DNA of 64,000 nucleotides, from NCBI GenBank assembly GCA_034509425.1, contig JAVTVJ010000076.1:1922001-1986000 (forward strand), given 5' to 3'. The DNA comes from Eopsaltria australis (taxonomy: Eukaryota; Chordata; Aves; Passeriformes; Petroicidae). Position numbers and translations under genes: made by a program. Numbering within the stretch: the first letter of the stretch is position 1; each line of letters starts with the position of its first letter. This document shows positions 24,516 through 38,019 of this stretch, piece after piece. Under the pieces are notes generated by a model. The model saw only the letters and a program-made list of their open reading frames with translations, had not been told where the DNA came from and did no database searches.

Positions 24516-27500
24516 CTTTAGGTAGGTTGAAGGTGAGCATGCAACACAAAAGAAAATTTCAGCTAATAGATCTGAATATTACATAAAATGAGGAACAGCT
24601 GAAAATCAAGTACAACCAAACTGGTTTTATCTACACAATTAATACCCCATAGTTCCCTCTGAAATCTGTTTCGAAGTTATTCTGCTATGTGTATGTATTA
24701 TTTATTCCCAAATGAAATTATCTGTAAGAGTATCTCCTGGCATATGACCTGTGGGTGACAGAAGCAGTGAGGACAAATAGGTGAAGCCTGGTCTCCATAT
24801 CTCAAGATGAATAACAGTTAAGTTAAAATAACTTTTTTTTCACACTTGAAAGTCAGCACACTTACCTTTATATTTGAGGTTAAGTCCAATTCTTCAAGAC
24901 ACATGAGGTAAATATTTAAATATTTAAACATTTAAAATATTTTCCATGAATCAAAAAGCTCTGGGATGTTACTATCACTAATGACATGCCACCTTGCATA
25001 TCTGTCACAGGCAGGCAATGCAATTTCAGAAACTGCATAGTAGGTCAAGAGTGTTTATTGAAAGATACCTTTTTTTTTCCCCTTGGGGCAGTGTAAGGTA
25101 ATTTATTTGATATGCACTCTCCTTGTCCAATCCATTTTCTGTTTATCTGAGCATAAAACAGATGCTGTAAGGAATCCATAGCTTCCAAAAATCCCACTGT
25201 TTTTGCAAGGCTTCAGACTGAAAATATCAGGGGTGAATCCAAATTAAAAATGGAACATAAAGGAAAGCTAAGAGGAAGTGGAAATGTTGATGTCTTGTGG
25301 TTTCCCATAAAGCCACTGTGTGGCTTTGTAACTTTAGTTCTTTCTGTGCATTTGGAAAAGAAACAAAATAAGTCTCCACTTATTAAACAAGAGGGAAGCG
25401 TTTGTGGGGGAACAAAAAAGTATTCAATAGTCAATGGAGTTTTTCTTGTAAGCCCATTGCATTCCAGTGACAAGCACTCTCACTACACTTGGAATGCCCT
25501 TTTATAACCTTCTCAGTTGAATGGGCAGCCCAGAGCAACTCCAGCATCAGACGATGAATGAAAGTATAAATCTTATCCGAGTCCATTTTCCTGCATAGCC
25601 TTGCAAGAAAAATTAATTTCATGAGCCTTCTTTAATTGCAGATGTAGTTCTTTTCCCTTAGAGCACTCTGAACCATCTGTTCTTTTCAAAATCTTGCTTA
25701 CTGTCTTTTCCCCCTGTAAATGATATACAAAAAGGTCCCCAATAGAATCTGCTTGTACGAGGTCTGGGTTTGTACTGGTGTCACATTCATCCAGTGTCTT
25801 ACATTGTCCTCTACAGAACCAACCAATAACCCTAGCTCTGGACCAACAGTTAAATATTCACAGACAACAGAGCCAAACAGTCAAAACGAAGAGTGCATGC
25901 AGCACATCAAGGCCCTGGAAAATAGAGCTATAAATCCCCACAGGAACTCAGGTTATTACTGGACAATGATATTATTATCTTACACACCATAGACATCAAG
26001 AAGTCTTCTTTCAAGTTCCCTGTTTTTTCTTTTGCTTTCTTCTTTTGCCTCTGCCTCAAAGCCTAGAGATTAGCCCACAGTGGAAGGAGAACGTTTTTGT
26101 AAAAATGAACATTTTTGTAGCACATTGTCACTCCACAGCTTCCCACACCCTACACATGACTCTTGCTGCATGGCAGAAACATAAAACACTGCTCTACAGA
26201 CTAAGGGCAGCTCAAAGCCTAACAAAAATCCTCAATTGACAAAACTTGTTATTTTTTTGTTTGTTTGTTTGTTTTGTTTTATTTTTCCCTGGCTTATCAT
26301 TGATTTCAATAACACATTGGATACAAATCTACTGAAAAATATGGGATGCTCCAAGATTTTTGGGACCTCTGAAGTGTAGAGCCATATGAACAGAGGCTAT
26401 ACCTCTGCAGCTATCCTTTTCTGAAGCAGCAGTTGCCAGCTGGGGACTTACTAACCTGTGTCTGAGTAGTCACTTCTCAGCCATTATCTTGGAATCTCTG
26501 ATAATAAATAGAAAGGATAGAAAAAAATCCCTACATTCTCTTTCTTTGTAAACACTTCCAGTTCATGCTACATTTTTCACAATTAAATTGTGTAGTACTG
26601 CTGCAGGCATGGATACACACCAAGTGGTCAGGTAGAATTAAGGATTTTTGTTTCAATTTGAAACACTTTATAGTTTAAGCTTCTAAGAGAAGCTATCACT
26701 TTAAATTTACTCAATGGAAGTCATATACCAAATGACAACTTACTTATAATTAGTCATGACAATTCCCACTGCAGCTAGAAACAGGCATTTTTCACAAAGA
26801 AACAAAATAAAACAAACAAAAACCCCAGGCAAAGCCTCAAAGTGTGTTTTCTCTAGACCTTGCTTTATTTTGAAGAGATAATCTGACTTGCTCTACACAT
26901 ATTCACAATCAGCAACTCATGAAATCCTTATTCATAAAAGCACCCAAGACAGCTAAATTTAGCACTTTGCACATAAATCCAAATTATGTATAGGTTGCAG
27001 TCTGGAGTAGTTAAAGGACAACATAATTTTTGAAAACAATGCGTATGTGCTTCTAAATTTGGATACTGCTTGTATTTAGGACAGAAGAAGGTAGCAAACA
27101 CCCTATGGCACCAGATTCAGCTATAGATAGTGGAGGTGGCATTTGCTCTGATCTACTCTAAACAACTGACAAGTAGGTTTTTCCACCAAAGCTAGTGATA
27201 AAGAAAGTCTTTGTACAAGGCCTTTTCTAGAACATTGAAACACTCACATTACAAACAAGGGACCTAAGAAGGTCCTATTTTGCTCAGTTAACTGTAGAGA
27301 GAATCCTGATGGCTGTGTGGAAGTGTCTAAATTTTAGACATATAAAAATATTTAGGTGAATCTCACCTTGAGGACTGTGGTCCCTTTGGGTGTCGGTCCA
27401 GAAAAGGACCAAGACGGTCCATAGAAACCCTACAGATAAAATGCATTTGAAAAGAAGGGTGGAGACAGTTTCCATATACCAGAGAAAGAATTAAAAATCT

Positions 27501-28506
27501 CCATCTGAAAATGCCAAAATGTAGGCTGATGCCAAAGAGTAAGGGCAGAGGTAAGAGTCACTGTTGTTGCCTGTTTGGTTTCCCATTGCCCAAGGTGTAA
27601 GGAGAGCTGTGTGCAACAGGGCAGATTGGGAACAGAGGTTGGTGTTCTACCAATTGGGCAGACTCAGTATCCCGGCTGCCAAGACAGTCCTTGGAAGTTT
27701 CCCCGGAGATCTCTTCTGGTTTCACTGACACCATTTTACTCGTGTTCCTGTAAGGTTCATGCTTGGGACAGCACCCGGTCATCCTTCTAATAATGCACTG
27801 GAAAGGCAGTGAGTTGCATTTATTGGCTCCTGGTATACTCCATTTTGTGTTCAATACATCATTTTTCCTGTCTTGTTTAGGATCCATTTGTTGAGTAAGG
27901 GGAAAATCAGTAACTTACTTCTCTGTTTATGAGCCCAGGATCTTTTCCTTCTGGGTGAACACACACTAAGTGATTTTCCTTTCTTCCTTTGGTGCTTAGG
28001 AAAGGAAACACTGATATTGAGCTGAGAGAAGGGATTACCTATATATTGCCTTTAGGACTGCATGCACATCAGCACACTGGCTCAGGAAGAGAAGGTGATA
28101 GTTAACAAACTTCATTTTGGGAAGTTCTATTTCAGCTACACCCAGAGGCCGTATCAGCAATTCTTAACACAGAGTTACTGGAATGAGACACAGCCTCAGG
28201 CTGTATTTGTACACTATGCATTTTAAACTGCAGTGAACAAAAAGGGTGATGTAGATCAAAGATTTGTGCGCCAGCTTTCCCTTACACGATGCTGCTAAGA
28301 CTGGCCAAGCAGACTTGTGTTTGCCTGGCATGTCATGAGAATGACGCAAGTCTTTGTAGAGTTTGTACTGCTATGACACAGCTGACATTACTTCCAGTCT
28401 TTTAGACATGCACAGGAGAGGCCACGAGTCTGTGTTTTATGTACACTTGACTGGACCATCTCTTTTGCACCCTGCTGACTAAAGTGGCTGGCTACAACTG
28501 CACAGT
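24516..28506. other. Intronic DNA flanking the GRM5 exon on its 3' side
   Basis: It contains a short (TTTG)n run near 26257-26278. The patch 27540-27890 is slightly GC-richer and holds a minus-strand frame of 109 codons with no recognisable domain, more likely chance or an old repeat. Nothing resembles the next GRM5 exon. Confidence 0.4.
26254..26286. repeat. (TTTG)n simple repeat
   Basis: A T run followed by four to five TTTG units and a T-rich tail. It could be the remnant of a reversed poly(A)-type tail, but no transposon body is visible next to it. Confidence 0.8.
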
Positions 28507-28805
<299 letters not shown>

Positions 28806-30802
28806 GCAGCAGGTTTTCTTCCTTCAGAAACATCAGATATTTTAAATGTCTTACATGTCTGCACAGAGATCACTGTACCAATCTGAACAATATCACTTTT
28901 AATCTTTAATTAATCCATTTTTCAAGACAAGATCAACACATTTTCCTAGAAAAGTCAATTCTCTTCAAGAGTCTGCATCTCTGCTGAAACCAAAGGCTGT
29001 TGTGTACCTCACTACCTGAGAGGATCTGGTCCACAATGTGTACAACAATGTTCATACAAATGGCAATCCCTTCTGATTCTCTTAAACTGACTAAATGTGG
29101 CCAAGCATTCTGTGTTTTACTTCAGTAAATTAAAAAACATATATTGAGTTAGTTTTTAGGTGCAATATTTTAAATATTTGCAAAAAAGAGCTCATAACAT
29201 CACCTAATTCATAATGTGTTCTGAAAAACAGCATTTCTTTTACTTAGAATGAGAGGTAAAACTTATTTTGTTGAAGGAAAAACTTCTACTGGAGAATTAA
29301 TAATAAAATTGAGAATTAACATCACAGAGATCACAAGACCACAGAAGAACTCAATGTGCTTTAGTGTTTTTCCTGGGGTTTTTTCCTGTTTGTTTGTTCA
29401 GAATTAAATTTCTACCAGGGGAATAAACTTCGTATTTTCTTTCAATCTCTTCTTCCTTTATGGGGATAAACTGGTAATAGATATTAACAGATATATTAAT
29501 AGATAGATGCTTTTTTTTTCCTTTATTCTATTTCACTACAGAAACTTTTTTCACTGCCAGGCCCACAAAAAAATCACAGTGCTTAAACAGTGGATGTGCT
29601 CATACCGTTGATAGTCATCCTGAGCAGGATTGTGTGTCTGGTTCCCTGTGCTCCTCCATCTGGCTGTTGAAATCTGTTTCATGTCTCATTTAAATAAGGA
29701 GGCCTCTGAGGCAGGAAATCTTTCTCAAAAGTAGTGTCTTAAATCTTCAGTAATATTCCACAGAAGTACAATTTAATTAATAAAACTCTGAGTGTTAAAG
29801 AAGTGGTGCTGCAAGGAACAGTTGATCCTTCATAAATTTGTTACCTTGCAAATGGAAGAAAAGTTCTCTCTCTTACCAGAAGAATTGCAAGTACATAGGA
29901 GCATTGGCAATGAAAATGTGTGTGAAGCAGTGAGGATCAGACATGGATTTGGGCTGTCATCTGGTTTTTTTTACTTTTGACATTGGAACCATCAAGGATT
30001 CATCTTGCCCATCTAGGGGAGTAGTCCCTATCACTCTGGTGCTACAGCTTGGAGGCTTTGTTACACTCAACACTGAATATGAATGTAAAAACAGTCCTCA
30101 GTTTTAGGATATTATCACCCAAATAGTCAAAAAAGCCAAAGAACAAGAAGCCAGGAAATAACATTATCTTTCTTTCCCATCAGGAATGAATCACTGAGAC
30201 CTTGAGACCACTAAATTTCCAAACTGCACCCAACCAGAATGGCAGCCTGAATGAAGGTCTCTCTACCTAAAGTGACTTTCATTTTCCCCCTTGCTGTGAT
30301 TAGGCCTACTGGAAACCATATTACCATGCAAATTGTGCCTGGACAAAATGTCATTGGGTTTCTAAACTCAGTTGTTGCAGTGCTTCCTGAGAGTAGTAAA
30401 TCAGGAGTCCAGTGCTTCCCTCTGTGTCATGCCCTTAGGGCAAACTCTGTTTCCTGTGGTACATGAGCATCAAATGATTCCCATGGGATGCTGAAATAGT
30501 TCAGCTAGAGGTCAAAATCACGGTACCTCATGAAATATGTATTGTAGCTGCCAAAGTCAGTCTGAACAAAAAATGGGGGTCAGTCATATTTAACTCCCAG
30601 CAGACTCTGAGGCCTTCAAAAATAAAATTAGTTTGTCTGATGTGAAATATACTACTTTGTCTAAAATTATTCTCATTTAGATCATTCTGGATCAACATTA
30701 AATGTTATATTTCATATTTTCTAACAGAAAATAAAAAGGACAAGAAAACTGTCAATCTTTGCCATAGAATTTGAAAATTTGAGGGAAAACTGTGTATCTC
30801 AG
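28806..30802. other. Intronic DNA upstream of the GRM5 exon, nothing recognised
   Basis: AT-rich sequence without a recognised repeat or further exon. The short frames at 29792-29980 and 30251-30466 have no recognisable content. Confidence 0.4.
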
Positions 30803-31398
30803 TATGCTGGTTTTGGTTGTGGTAGAGTTAATTTTCTTCACAGTGGTTAGTACAGTGCTATATTTTGGATTTGTGCTGAACACAGGGTTGATAATACAGA
30901 GATGTTTTTGTTGTTGCTGAGCAGGGCTTACACAGAGCCAAGGCCTTTTCTACTTTTTGTACTGTCACTCTGGCAAGGATGTTGGGGATGCCTAGGAGGC
31001 TGGGAGGAGACACAGCTGGGACAGGTAAGCCCAGCTGACCAAAGGGATATTCCAGACCATTTAACATCATGCTCAGTACATAAAGTACAGGGAAGAAGGA
31101 GGAAGGGAGAGATGTTTGGAGTGATGGTGTTTGCCTTCCCCAAAACACCATTACACATGATGGGACCCTGGTCTCCTGGAGACAGCTGACACCTGCTTGC
31201 TCATGGGAAGCAGTGATTTAATTCCTTGTTTTCTTTGCTTGTATGCATGGCTTTTGCTTTACCTGTTAAACTGTCTTTATCTTAAACCAGGGGTTCTTTA
31301 ACTTTTACCTTTCTAATTGTCCCCCTGATCCTGCTGGTGGGGTAGTGAGTGAATGGCTGCCTGGTGCTTTGTCGCTGTCCTGGGGTTAAATTACAACA
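30803..31398 (+). mobile_element. Solo LTR of an ERVL-like avian endogenous retrovirus
   Basis: A stretch of about 596 bp begins at a TAT/TGC-type start (tatgctggttttgg), runs through 'tagagttaattttcttcacag', 'gttgataatacagagatgtt' and 'gcttacacagagccaaggccttttct', and ends 'gttaaattacaaca'. A TATA-like acataaag lies at 31078-31085 and a degenerate polyadenylation signal gttaaa at 31265-31270, in the expected order for U3-R-U5. I recall this LTR type as common in bird genomes, but the exact family name is uncertain. No retroviral coding sequence flanks it, so it appears to be a solo LTR. The five bases on either side do not match (ctcag and cccaa), so the target-site duplication has decayed or my ends are slightly off. 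It lies antisense to GRM5. Confidence 0.85.
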
Positions 31399-33489
31399 CC
31401 CAAAGAGATTGAAATTCTGAAGATCTCATCCTCTGTCAAAAAACTCTCAGTGGAAAATTCCCAGCCAGGTCTAGCTGACTTAAAGAACTGCATATTTTCT
31501 ATGTTCCAAATTCCGCAGTATTTGTTTGTAATAAGTATACAAACTCTTATCCTGAGGCTTGGTATAAAGTTGAGAGTAGGTTTAATTGCAGTACTGAAAA
31601 ATAGCAGGTCTTTTAGTGAGCACTAAGTGCATTAACTCTTTTCCAATCAAATAAAGTCTGCTCTAGCACAAACATCATGGTTTCATCAAGCATCAAGACA
31701 GGGAGATTTTGTGAAACCATACCGAAAGTTATGTGTCATCCAAAATCATAGGAAACATGTTAAACTACCAGGGGTACTTAGAAAAATGTTCTGTTCTTAG
31801 CATTTGGAAGAAAATACATCCTGGCAGTCCAAATCTGAGAGTCACTCTGGTCTCCAGCTGAGAAAACTACAGCTCTATGACATAAGCTCAATGGAGATTT
31901 GATGAAAACAGAAAGCAGCTTTGCTTCAAGACACTCATACAAATACACCAGTGGTGCTCTTGCCTTGCTGATTAAACTCTATGCAATCAATTATTCATAG
32001 TGAATTCTCCTGTTGTGCAAGTGGTTTGATGAGGTATGTATATCTAATATGAGCTATACTGTGGGGATAATGAACACTCCATGACGGAAAAAGAAAACAT
32101 TTTCTGTTAAATTTTTTGCACCACATATTAGGAAAAATTTCCACTGGGCTCTTTCTTTCTGAATAAAACATGTATGTGCATGAATATATACATGTAGCAT
32201 TGAAGGAATGAGAGTGGGAAAGCAGGTAAGGTAGATTCTGTCATTTCCTTGAGGATGAGATGTAGGGTTCACAGTGAAAGAGGATCTCCAAGGTTTCTGT
32301 ATGGAACTGGCCTCCTTAAGGATGTGGTTCTTTGGTACACCTATAGTTGTACTACCAAAACTGCCACAGCAAGAGCAAATTTCCACCAACAGGACAGTTC
32401 CCACTGTTCACTATGGCACAGGAAAAAGGATATAGAGACTTCAGGGTTTGCACAATTAGATGGAAAATGATGATGTCTAATGTAGTTTTTAGTTTCACTT
32501 CCAAGTGAAAATTAATTCAGAATTCCTAAGCTGGAAAAAAACTAACATTCTTCTGTGAGTCCCTTGTAATGAAAGTTGCCTACATCCTGGGAATTTATCC
32601 ATGTAGCTATTTTGTTTCTGCCTTTAAATTTAAAGAAAATTCTGAAGGAAATGTTCAACAGAAGGGGGTGATTGATTTGCTCTTGCTTGCCTCATTCCAG
32701 TTCAGCAGAAAAGACTCCGCAAACAACACAGGCTGGAGCTCAAGTATGGTCGATTTAAATTCAGCTCCTCTTGCCCCAGCCAACTCCGTCTCCATTTCAG
32801 TATTTGGAAACTGGCACCGTTATACTGCAACTTGTTCTGCTGGAAGAGGCATCACAATTTTTTAGTGGATGTTCCTGTCCTATTGAAACTTTGTCTGCAG
32901 TGCTGTGATCAGATCTATTAACAGTAGATGGCTTTTGTAAATGTGTCCTCCTGGCAACAAGTTGCAGCTCGGTTCTTTTAAAATACCGGCCTGGATCCTG
33001 CGTGTTGCCTACCTGAACGTCTGGCCCTAAGCCCAGCCAAGGGTTACTCCCATATGTCTCTTCATGTTTAAAAAAAAAACAAACCAATTACATCATCCTG
33101 AAGAAGACTTATTGCTGCTGCAGAGCTGGAATTTTGTTCAAAACTCAAGCATATGTGTACCCACCTACAGTCTAACTATAACAATCTGTTGGTTCCACTT
33201 CCCATGAATCAGTACTAGAAACTATTAAGAAGCTTAAAAAGAACAGATTGTGCTTTTTTTCCAGATGAAGCTTAATATAGTACAGCACATAATAATACCT
33301 CAATCTGATAGAAAAGGGTCAGGCAAACTGCAGGTGGCTCTTGCTTCCCCTCCTGCCCAGCAATTGAGCCAATTAAACTACCTAACCATAAACCATTAGG
33401 ATCTTCTGTGCATTACACAGCCAAACAAAAATGTTTTAATTCTTAAAATAATTAGCAAAATGTACTGACATCTGCCATATCACATTAAA
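31399..33489. other. Intronic DNA with a moderately GC-rich patch
   Basis: The patch 32640-33060 has more GC and CpG than its flanks and holds a 98-codon frame without recognisable content. It could be a conserved non-coding element or an old repeat. The remainder is unremarkable. Confidence 0.3.
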
Positions 33490-33760
33490 TGTTATCAATA
33501 GGAGGTGAAAAGTCTCTACTGCCAAACGGGAGAGCGAACTATGTTTTCTCCCTCCCAGGAATTTTTGGGATGTCTCGTATGCCCTCTTCAATAGAAGACC
33601 TTTTTTTTATCGATAGCTGTATATGCAAATTGTTATCAGATAGTTCTTTGGTTTAAGAGATTTTCAGTGACCATAGATGAGCATCTACCTTTAGGAGAGA
33701 TTTAAGATGTCGGATTGTTTCTGGCAGGTCACAGTGAAAATTCACAAAGCAAAAGAAGAG
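33490..33760. promoter_or_regulatory. Candidate regulatory element with ONECUT-type and octamer words
   Basis: Non-repetitive sequence with TATCGATA at 33608-33615 (the ATCGAT core is bound by ONECUT factors) and an octamer ATGCAAAT at 33623-33630, only eight bases apart, followed by ttatcagata (GATA-like). Clustering of such words is suggestive but can arise by chance. No open frame or transposon is present. Confidence 0.2.
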
Positions 33761-36700
33761 GAGCCTTGAGTGAAACAGAAGAAATGCGTTTTGTCATTCA
33801 TTAGGCTGGTAATAATCCTACCTGTCACAAAGCATATTTATTTAAGCAGAAACACTCTCATTATTTTTCTAGACAAGGAGGAGCAAACCAGAATCATATT
33901 CTATGCTGTATCTGAGCCATGGAAAAGAAGTCAAATCAGGTTAAAATTTGCACTATATGTTTTGCAAGAAATAAAGGGAATACAGAGCTTCATTTTCCAC
34001 TAGTTTCCTTTTTCACCAAAAGGATGAACTTTGCCAGAAATCTAAAAAAAGAAGGTATAGCTTTGGTATAATTTTGAAAATGCATGTGGGAGTAATAGAG
34101 TATATTTACAAAAGACAACATGTTGGTTGATTAGCAGGATGATCTTCCCAAAAGTTGAGGATATGGGGGTGTTTCCCAAATGGAAATGTTAGAGGTGTCT
34201 TTGAATGTTAAAATTCAAATTAATCACGGAAAAACACCAATAGTACCCGCTACTACCTACTGGATATTGCCCACATTTAACTCTTGTGACTATGGGTCTT
34301 TTGAAGTACCTCACTGCTAAGAATAGGGGCATAAACCAAGTCTTTAGAGCAGCTGGAGCAGCCACATGCTACTGATATAACATGATCAAAATCACAGCCT
34401 TCTGTGTAGTGATGTCTGCAAATAGAACATGACAATAGAGTGTTATTTTATTCTAAAGGGTACAAACCAAATGAAATCAAAACACATATGCCTGAAATTC
34501 TGGAGTTGTCTCTGTGTGTTTAAAAAAAAAAGAGAAAACCCAACTTCTTTTCATCTGATCCAAATACTTTATTTATATGATTTCTAAATGGGATTTCAGT
34601 TTCTATGTTAATAAAAAATAAAATAAAAAGTTCACCTTGAAAGCAGCCCATTAAAAACAACTTAGATGAGAATAGTTCCTCCAAATATATTCCATTTAAA
34701 TATTTCCAATGAGATTTTTTCCTTAATAATCATTTGGAGACTGGGCTGTTCCACTTCAATCCTCTTGAGTGCTAGATAGGAACTTCAAGACCTTTGGGCT
34801 CTTTCCTCATAAAATATTAAATGTGGAAGTCTGAATTACATGGAAAAAAAGGATAAATATGTACACACTTTTGTATGGACAGAAGGTTTCTCCAAAGAAA
34901 TGGCTTCTCTAGTGAAGCAAACGGGCAATGTTGGCTGGGCTTGGAGAAACCTTCTCTCTGCCCTGCTCAGCAAAGGAGCTGCACAGGGCGAAAATTCCCT
35001 AAGGGATTAAATTAAGATTTCTACTTACTCCATCCTTAAAATCGCTACACTTACCTTCTGTAAGCACAGACACTCTCAAAGTGATTCAAAGGACACAATC
35101 TAACATCCAATTCCCCACATCACCACTGATGGCCACAGTTAGAACTCTATCCTTAGCTGTCCATGTGGTAGTGGAGAATCATGTACATATTTTCTTGGAT
35201 GTTAATGTTATCTGTTTAAACTGAAAGCTCTTCAAACAGTTTTATCTATTAACAAATACTCATAAAACTCAGACCCCAAAGGGTTGCCTATGTTCCCAGT
35301 GGCTTGGTAAGTCCAGATACTACAATTCAAGATGTGTCAATATAAAGAAATCTTAATTGCCATGATATCATGCGAGTTATAAGCCTAATTTCCTTTTCTG
35401 TGAAGAGTCTTGAAGTTTTCAGTTTTCTACATTTGAGGACATGAAATGTTTTCATAATCACAGAACTGTTAGCTAATCAAAGCCCCCCTACTTCTAATCT
35501 TCTTAAAATTCAATCCACAGAAATAATGTGTGGAAATTATAATACTTAATTTAGATATTGTCCACTGCATCATTTAGTGTAAGACTCATATTACTTTCTG
35601 CAAGGTAAAATAAAATCAATCATGTATTTTGAACCTGGAAACTATTTTTATTTCTGAGTCATTAGCTAAAATATCTGAAAATTTTAAAAAAATTTAACAT
35701 GTTTAATTAGGAAATTAATTAATTATTTTCTGTGAGGTTAAGATTCAGCTACTAGGTATTTTCTGACTAGAAGTTCTCACCCAAAAGCATTTAGTCCAGC
35801 TCTATTCATAAGGTATTTGTTTAACTAACCACCTTTTAAATTATTTTAGAAAAGTAACATATAATATACTCCGAATATGACTGTACTTAATTAATTTAAA
35901 CAAATCTGTTCATTATCTCCTCATCTAAGACAGCTCATAAGTATCAGTTTGATATCAAAGTCTCTTCTCTCTCATCTTCTCTGAGCTATTTTGAAATAAT
36001 AAATTAATTTCTCAAGATAATGATGACCTAGTTTCACAGTTTAATGCACCCCACTTTTATTTATTTTTAAATTATCACCTCATAACTTTAAAAGAGAAAC
36101 TCATTTAAATATTGCTGTTATGTGAGCAAGGGGAACAGTGTGGTAACAGGCTTTTCTGTATGCTTCCTTTGATCCCTCCTGCTAACTGGAATGTCTGCAG
36201 CTTTGTGGCCCTTGTCCACTGAGCAATGTTTGAAGTCCTACATGATGCTAATGTCTACTGGAGGATTTAAAGTCTGACAGCTCTTGCAGGAGCACAGTGC
36301 CACCTCTGACTGTTCTCCTTGTTTTCAGACTGGAGAGATTAAGATTTTTTGTATTTTCTCTTTGGGAAATTGTTCTTTCTATCTACCTGACACTAAGACA
36401 TTTCCATTAATAAAAGGACAGTTCCTAGTGGACTACAGGGATGCCCAACTTTTCTTTCATTTTCCTTCAGGGTTATACTTTTCATTTTTCGTTTGGTTTT
36501 CAGGTAGAAATGAGAACACCTGAGACTGACAGTATTGGACTGCAGACTGCTTCTTCCAGGAGACAAATGCTAAGACAGAAAGGAGAGGGGTTTACAGTGG
36601 AAAATCTTTGGTCTTTAATTCTGTATCCTTCATTCTGGATAGTGAATTCCCAAGGACTTCAGCTGCCTGGGGTTTATTCACTGGTGTTTGGACCTAGTCC

Positions 36701-37799
36701 CAGTTCTAATTTAGGCTATTAATTATTATATTTCTCAAAAGAGTTGATCCATTCTACAAATGAACATCACACTTCTGTAAATTCATAAACTGGAACATAA
36801 CTTCATGTAATATTAATTCTCAACTCTGCTATGGTTTGCATCTGGTCTTTTCTGAAATACATATGATGTCCTATTTTGTTGATGCAGTAGATGAACAATA
36901 CCAGAAGTCATCCAGTAAAAGGAAGCATAATTCAGATATTATTAGATTCTGAAGGCCTTCAATTATCTTGAGTTTTCTGCTAAGTGCCTTTCTCTCTGCC
37001 TTTTGTCCTCATATGTGAAATGGAGGAAAAAATGTATCCTTGACAGTAGTGATGCAAGAATAAACATATTATGGAAAACTCAGATAACTGCAATAATAGA
37101 GCACCATTTACATTGGTCAGACTGAATGAAACATGACAGTTTTCCCTCAGAAAAACTCACTTTTGCTTTATTGTAATAATAATCACTTTATGTTTATTGT
37201 AGTGACAATCACTGTTTGTCTAACATTCATTTCAAAAACAACATGTAAAATTTCCCAACAGTAGATGAAGATAATGGCAGGGGTAGTCTGAAGAGTACAC
37301 TTTATTTTTACTTTAAATGATTATGTACATTCATATTCAGAACCTTCATCTGGGTCAAGAGAGAGTTTTGTGACTCTCAAAATGAACTTGAAGAACAGAG
37401 AGGTCTATCAGGAATCCATTAATATTTAGTAAGGTAACTGGAAGGCAGGTCTATTGACTGTATTTCCTCGGGGTGCTTGTCAAATGGGTTTGAAGGGGGC
37501 ATTATGAAATTTCTTAGGGTATATTTATAGTTCTTAGAGTATACTGTGAAGGATGAGAAGACCAAAACTGTGGGGCCAGCTACTTTCTTGCAGATGTTCT
37601 CATTTCAGGAGCATGTTGGATAATTTTTTCCTTTTGGAAAAGGGAAAGATTGAATTCTTACAAGAATATTTGAAAAATTTATTTGAGTTTGTTGGGGTAA
37701 AGGTGGTTTTTGAACTGTACCTTCAGATGATATCACTAGGACACTGTAATCCTCAGCTTTGGGGTGCAGAAACTTGAGAAGGAGAAAATAGGAACAGAA
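33761..37799. other. AT-rich intronic DNA, nothing recognised
   Basis: No recognised repeat, exon or RNA gene. Frames at 36284-36722 and 37553-37777 have no recognisable content, and the minus-strand frame 38003-37605 runs into the CR1 copy that follows. Confidence 0.4.
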
Positions 37800-38019
37800 C
37801 AGGGTTGAAGGCAAGAATATGATCTTCACTGTGTGGGTGACTGTGCACTGGAACAGATTGCCCAGAGAGGGTGTGGAGTCTCCCTCACTGCAGATATTCA
37901 AGAACCATCTGGACACAATCCTGTGCAGTGTGTTCTGGGATGGCTCTGCTGGAGCAGGGAGGTTGGACCATGACCTACTGTGATCCCTTCCAAACTTACC
38001 CATCCTGTGATTCTGTGAT
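37800..38019 (+). mobile_element. CR1 LINE 3' end with terminal repeats
   Basis: The CR1 words 'gcactggaacagattgcccagagagg', 'gtggagtctccctcactgcag', 'ttcaagaaccatctggacac' and 'ggttggaccatgacctactg' appear in order. The copy closes with two imperfect terminal octamers (cctgtgattctgtgatt), so the 3' end is intact and the 5' end truncated, as usual for CR1. Antisense to GRM5. Confidence 0.94.

Noticed and set aside
27558..27887. 109-codon minus-strand frame close to the GRM5 exon as an alternative exon
   Set aside because: No recognisable receptor sequence and no clear splice-site pair; the next GRM5 exon should encode DGWADRYDVT.
37605..38003. 132-codon minus-strand frame
   Set aside because: Its N-terminal part is antisense to a CR1 3' end and the rest has no recognisable content.
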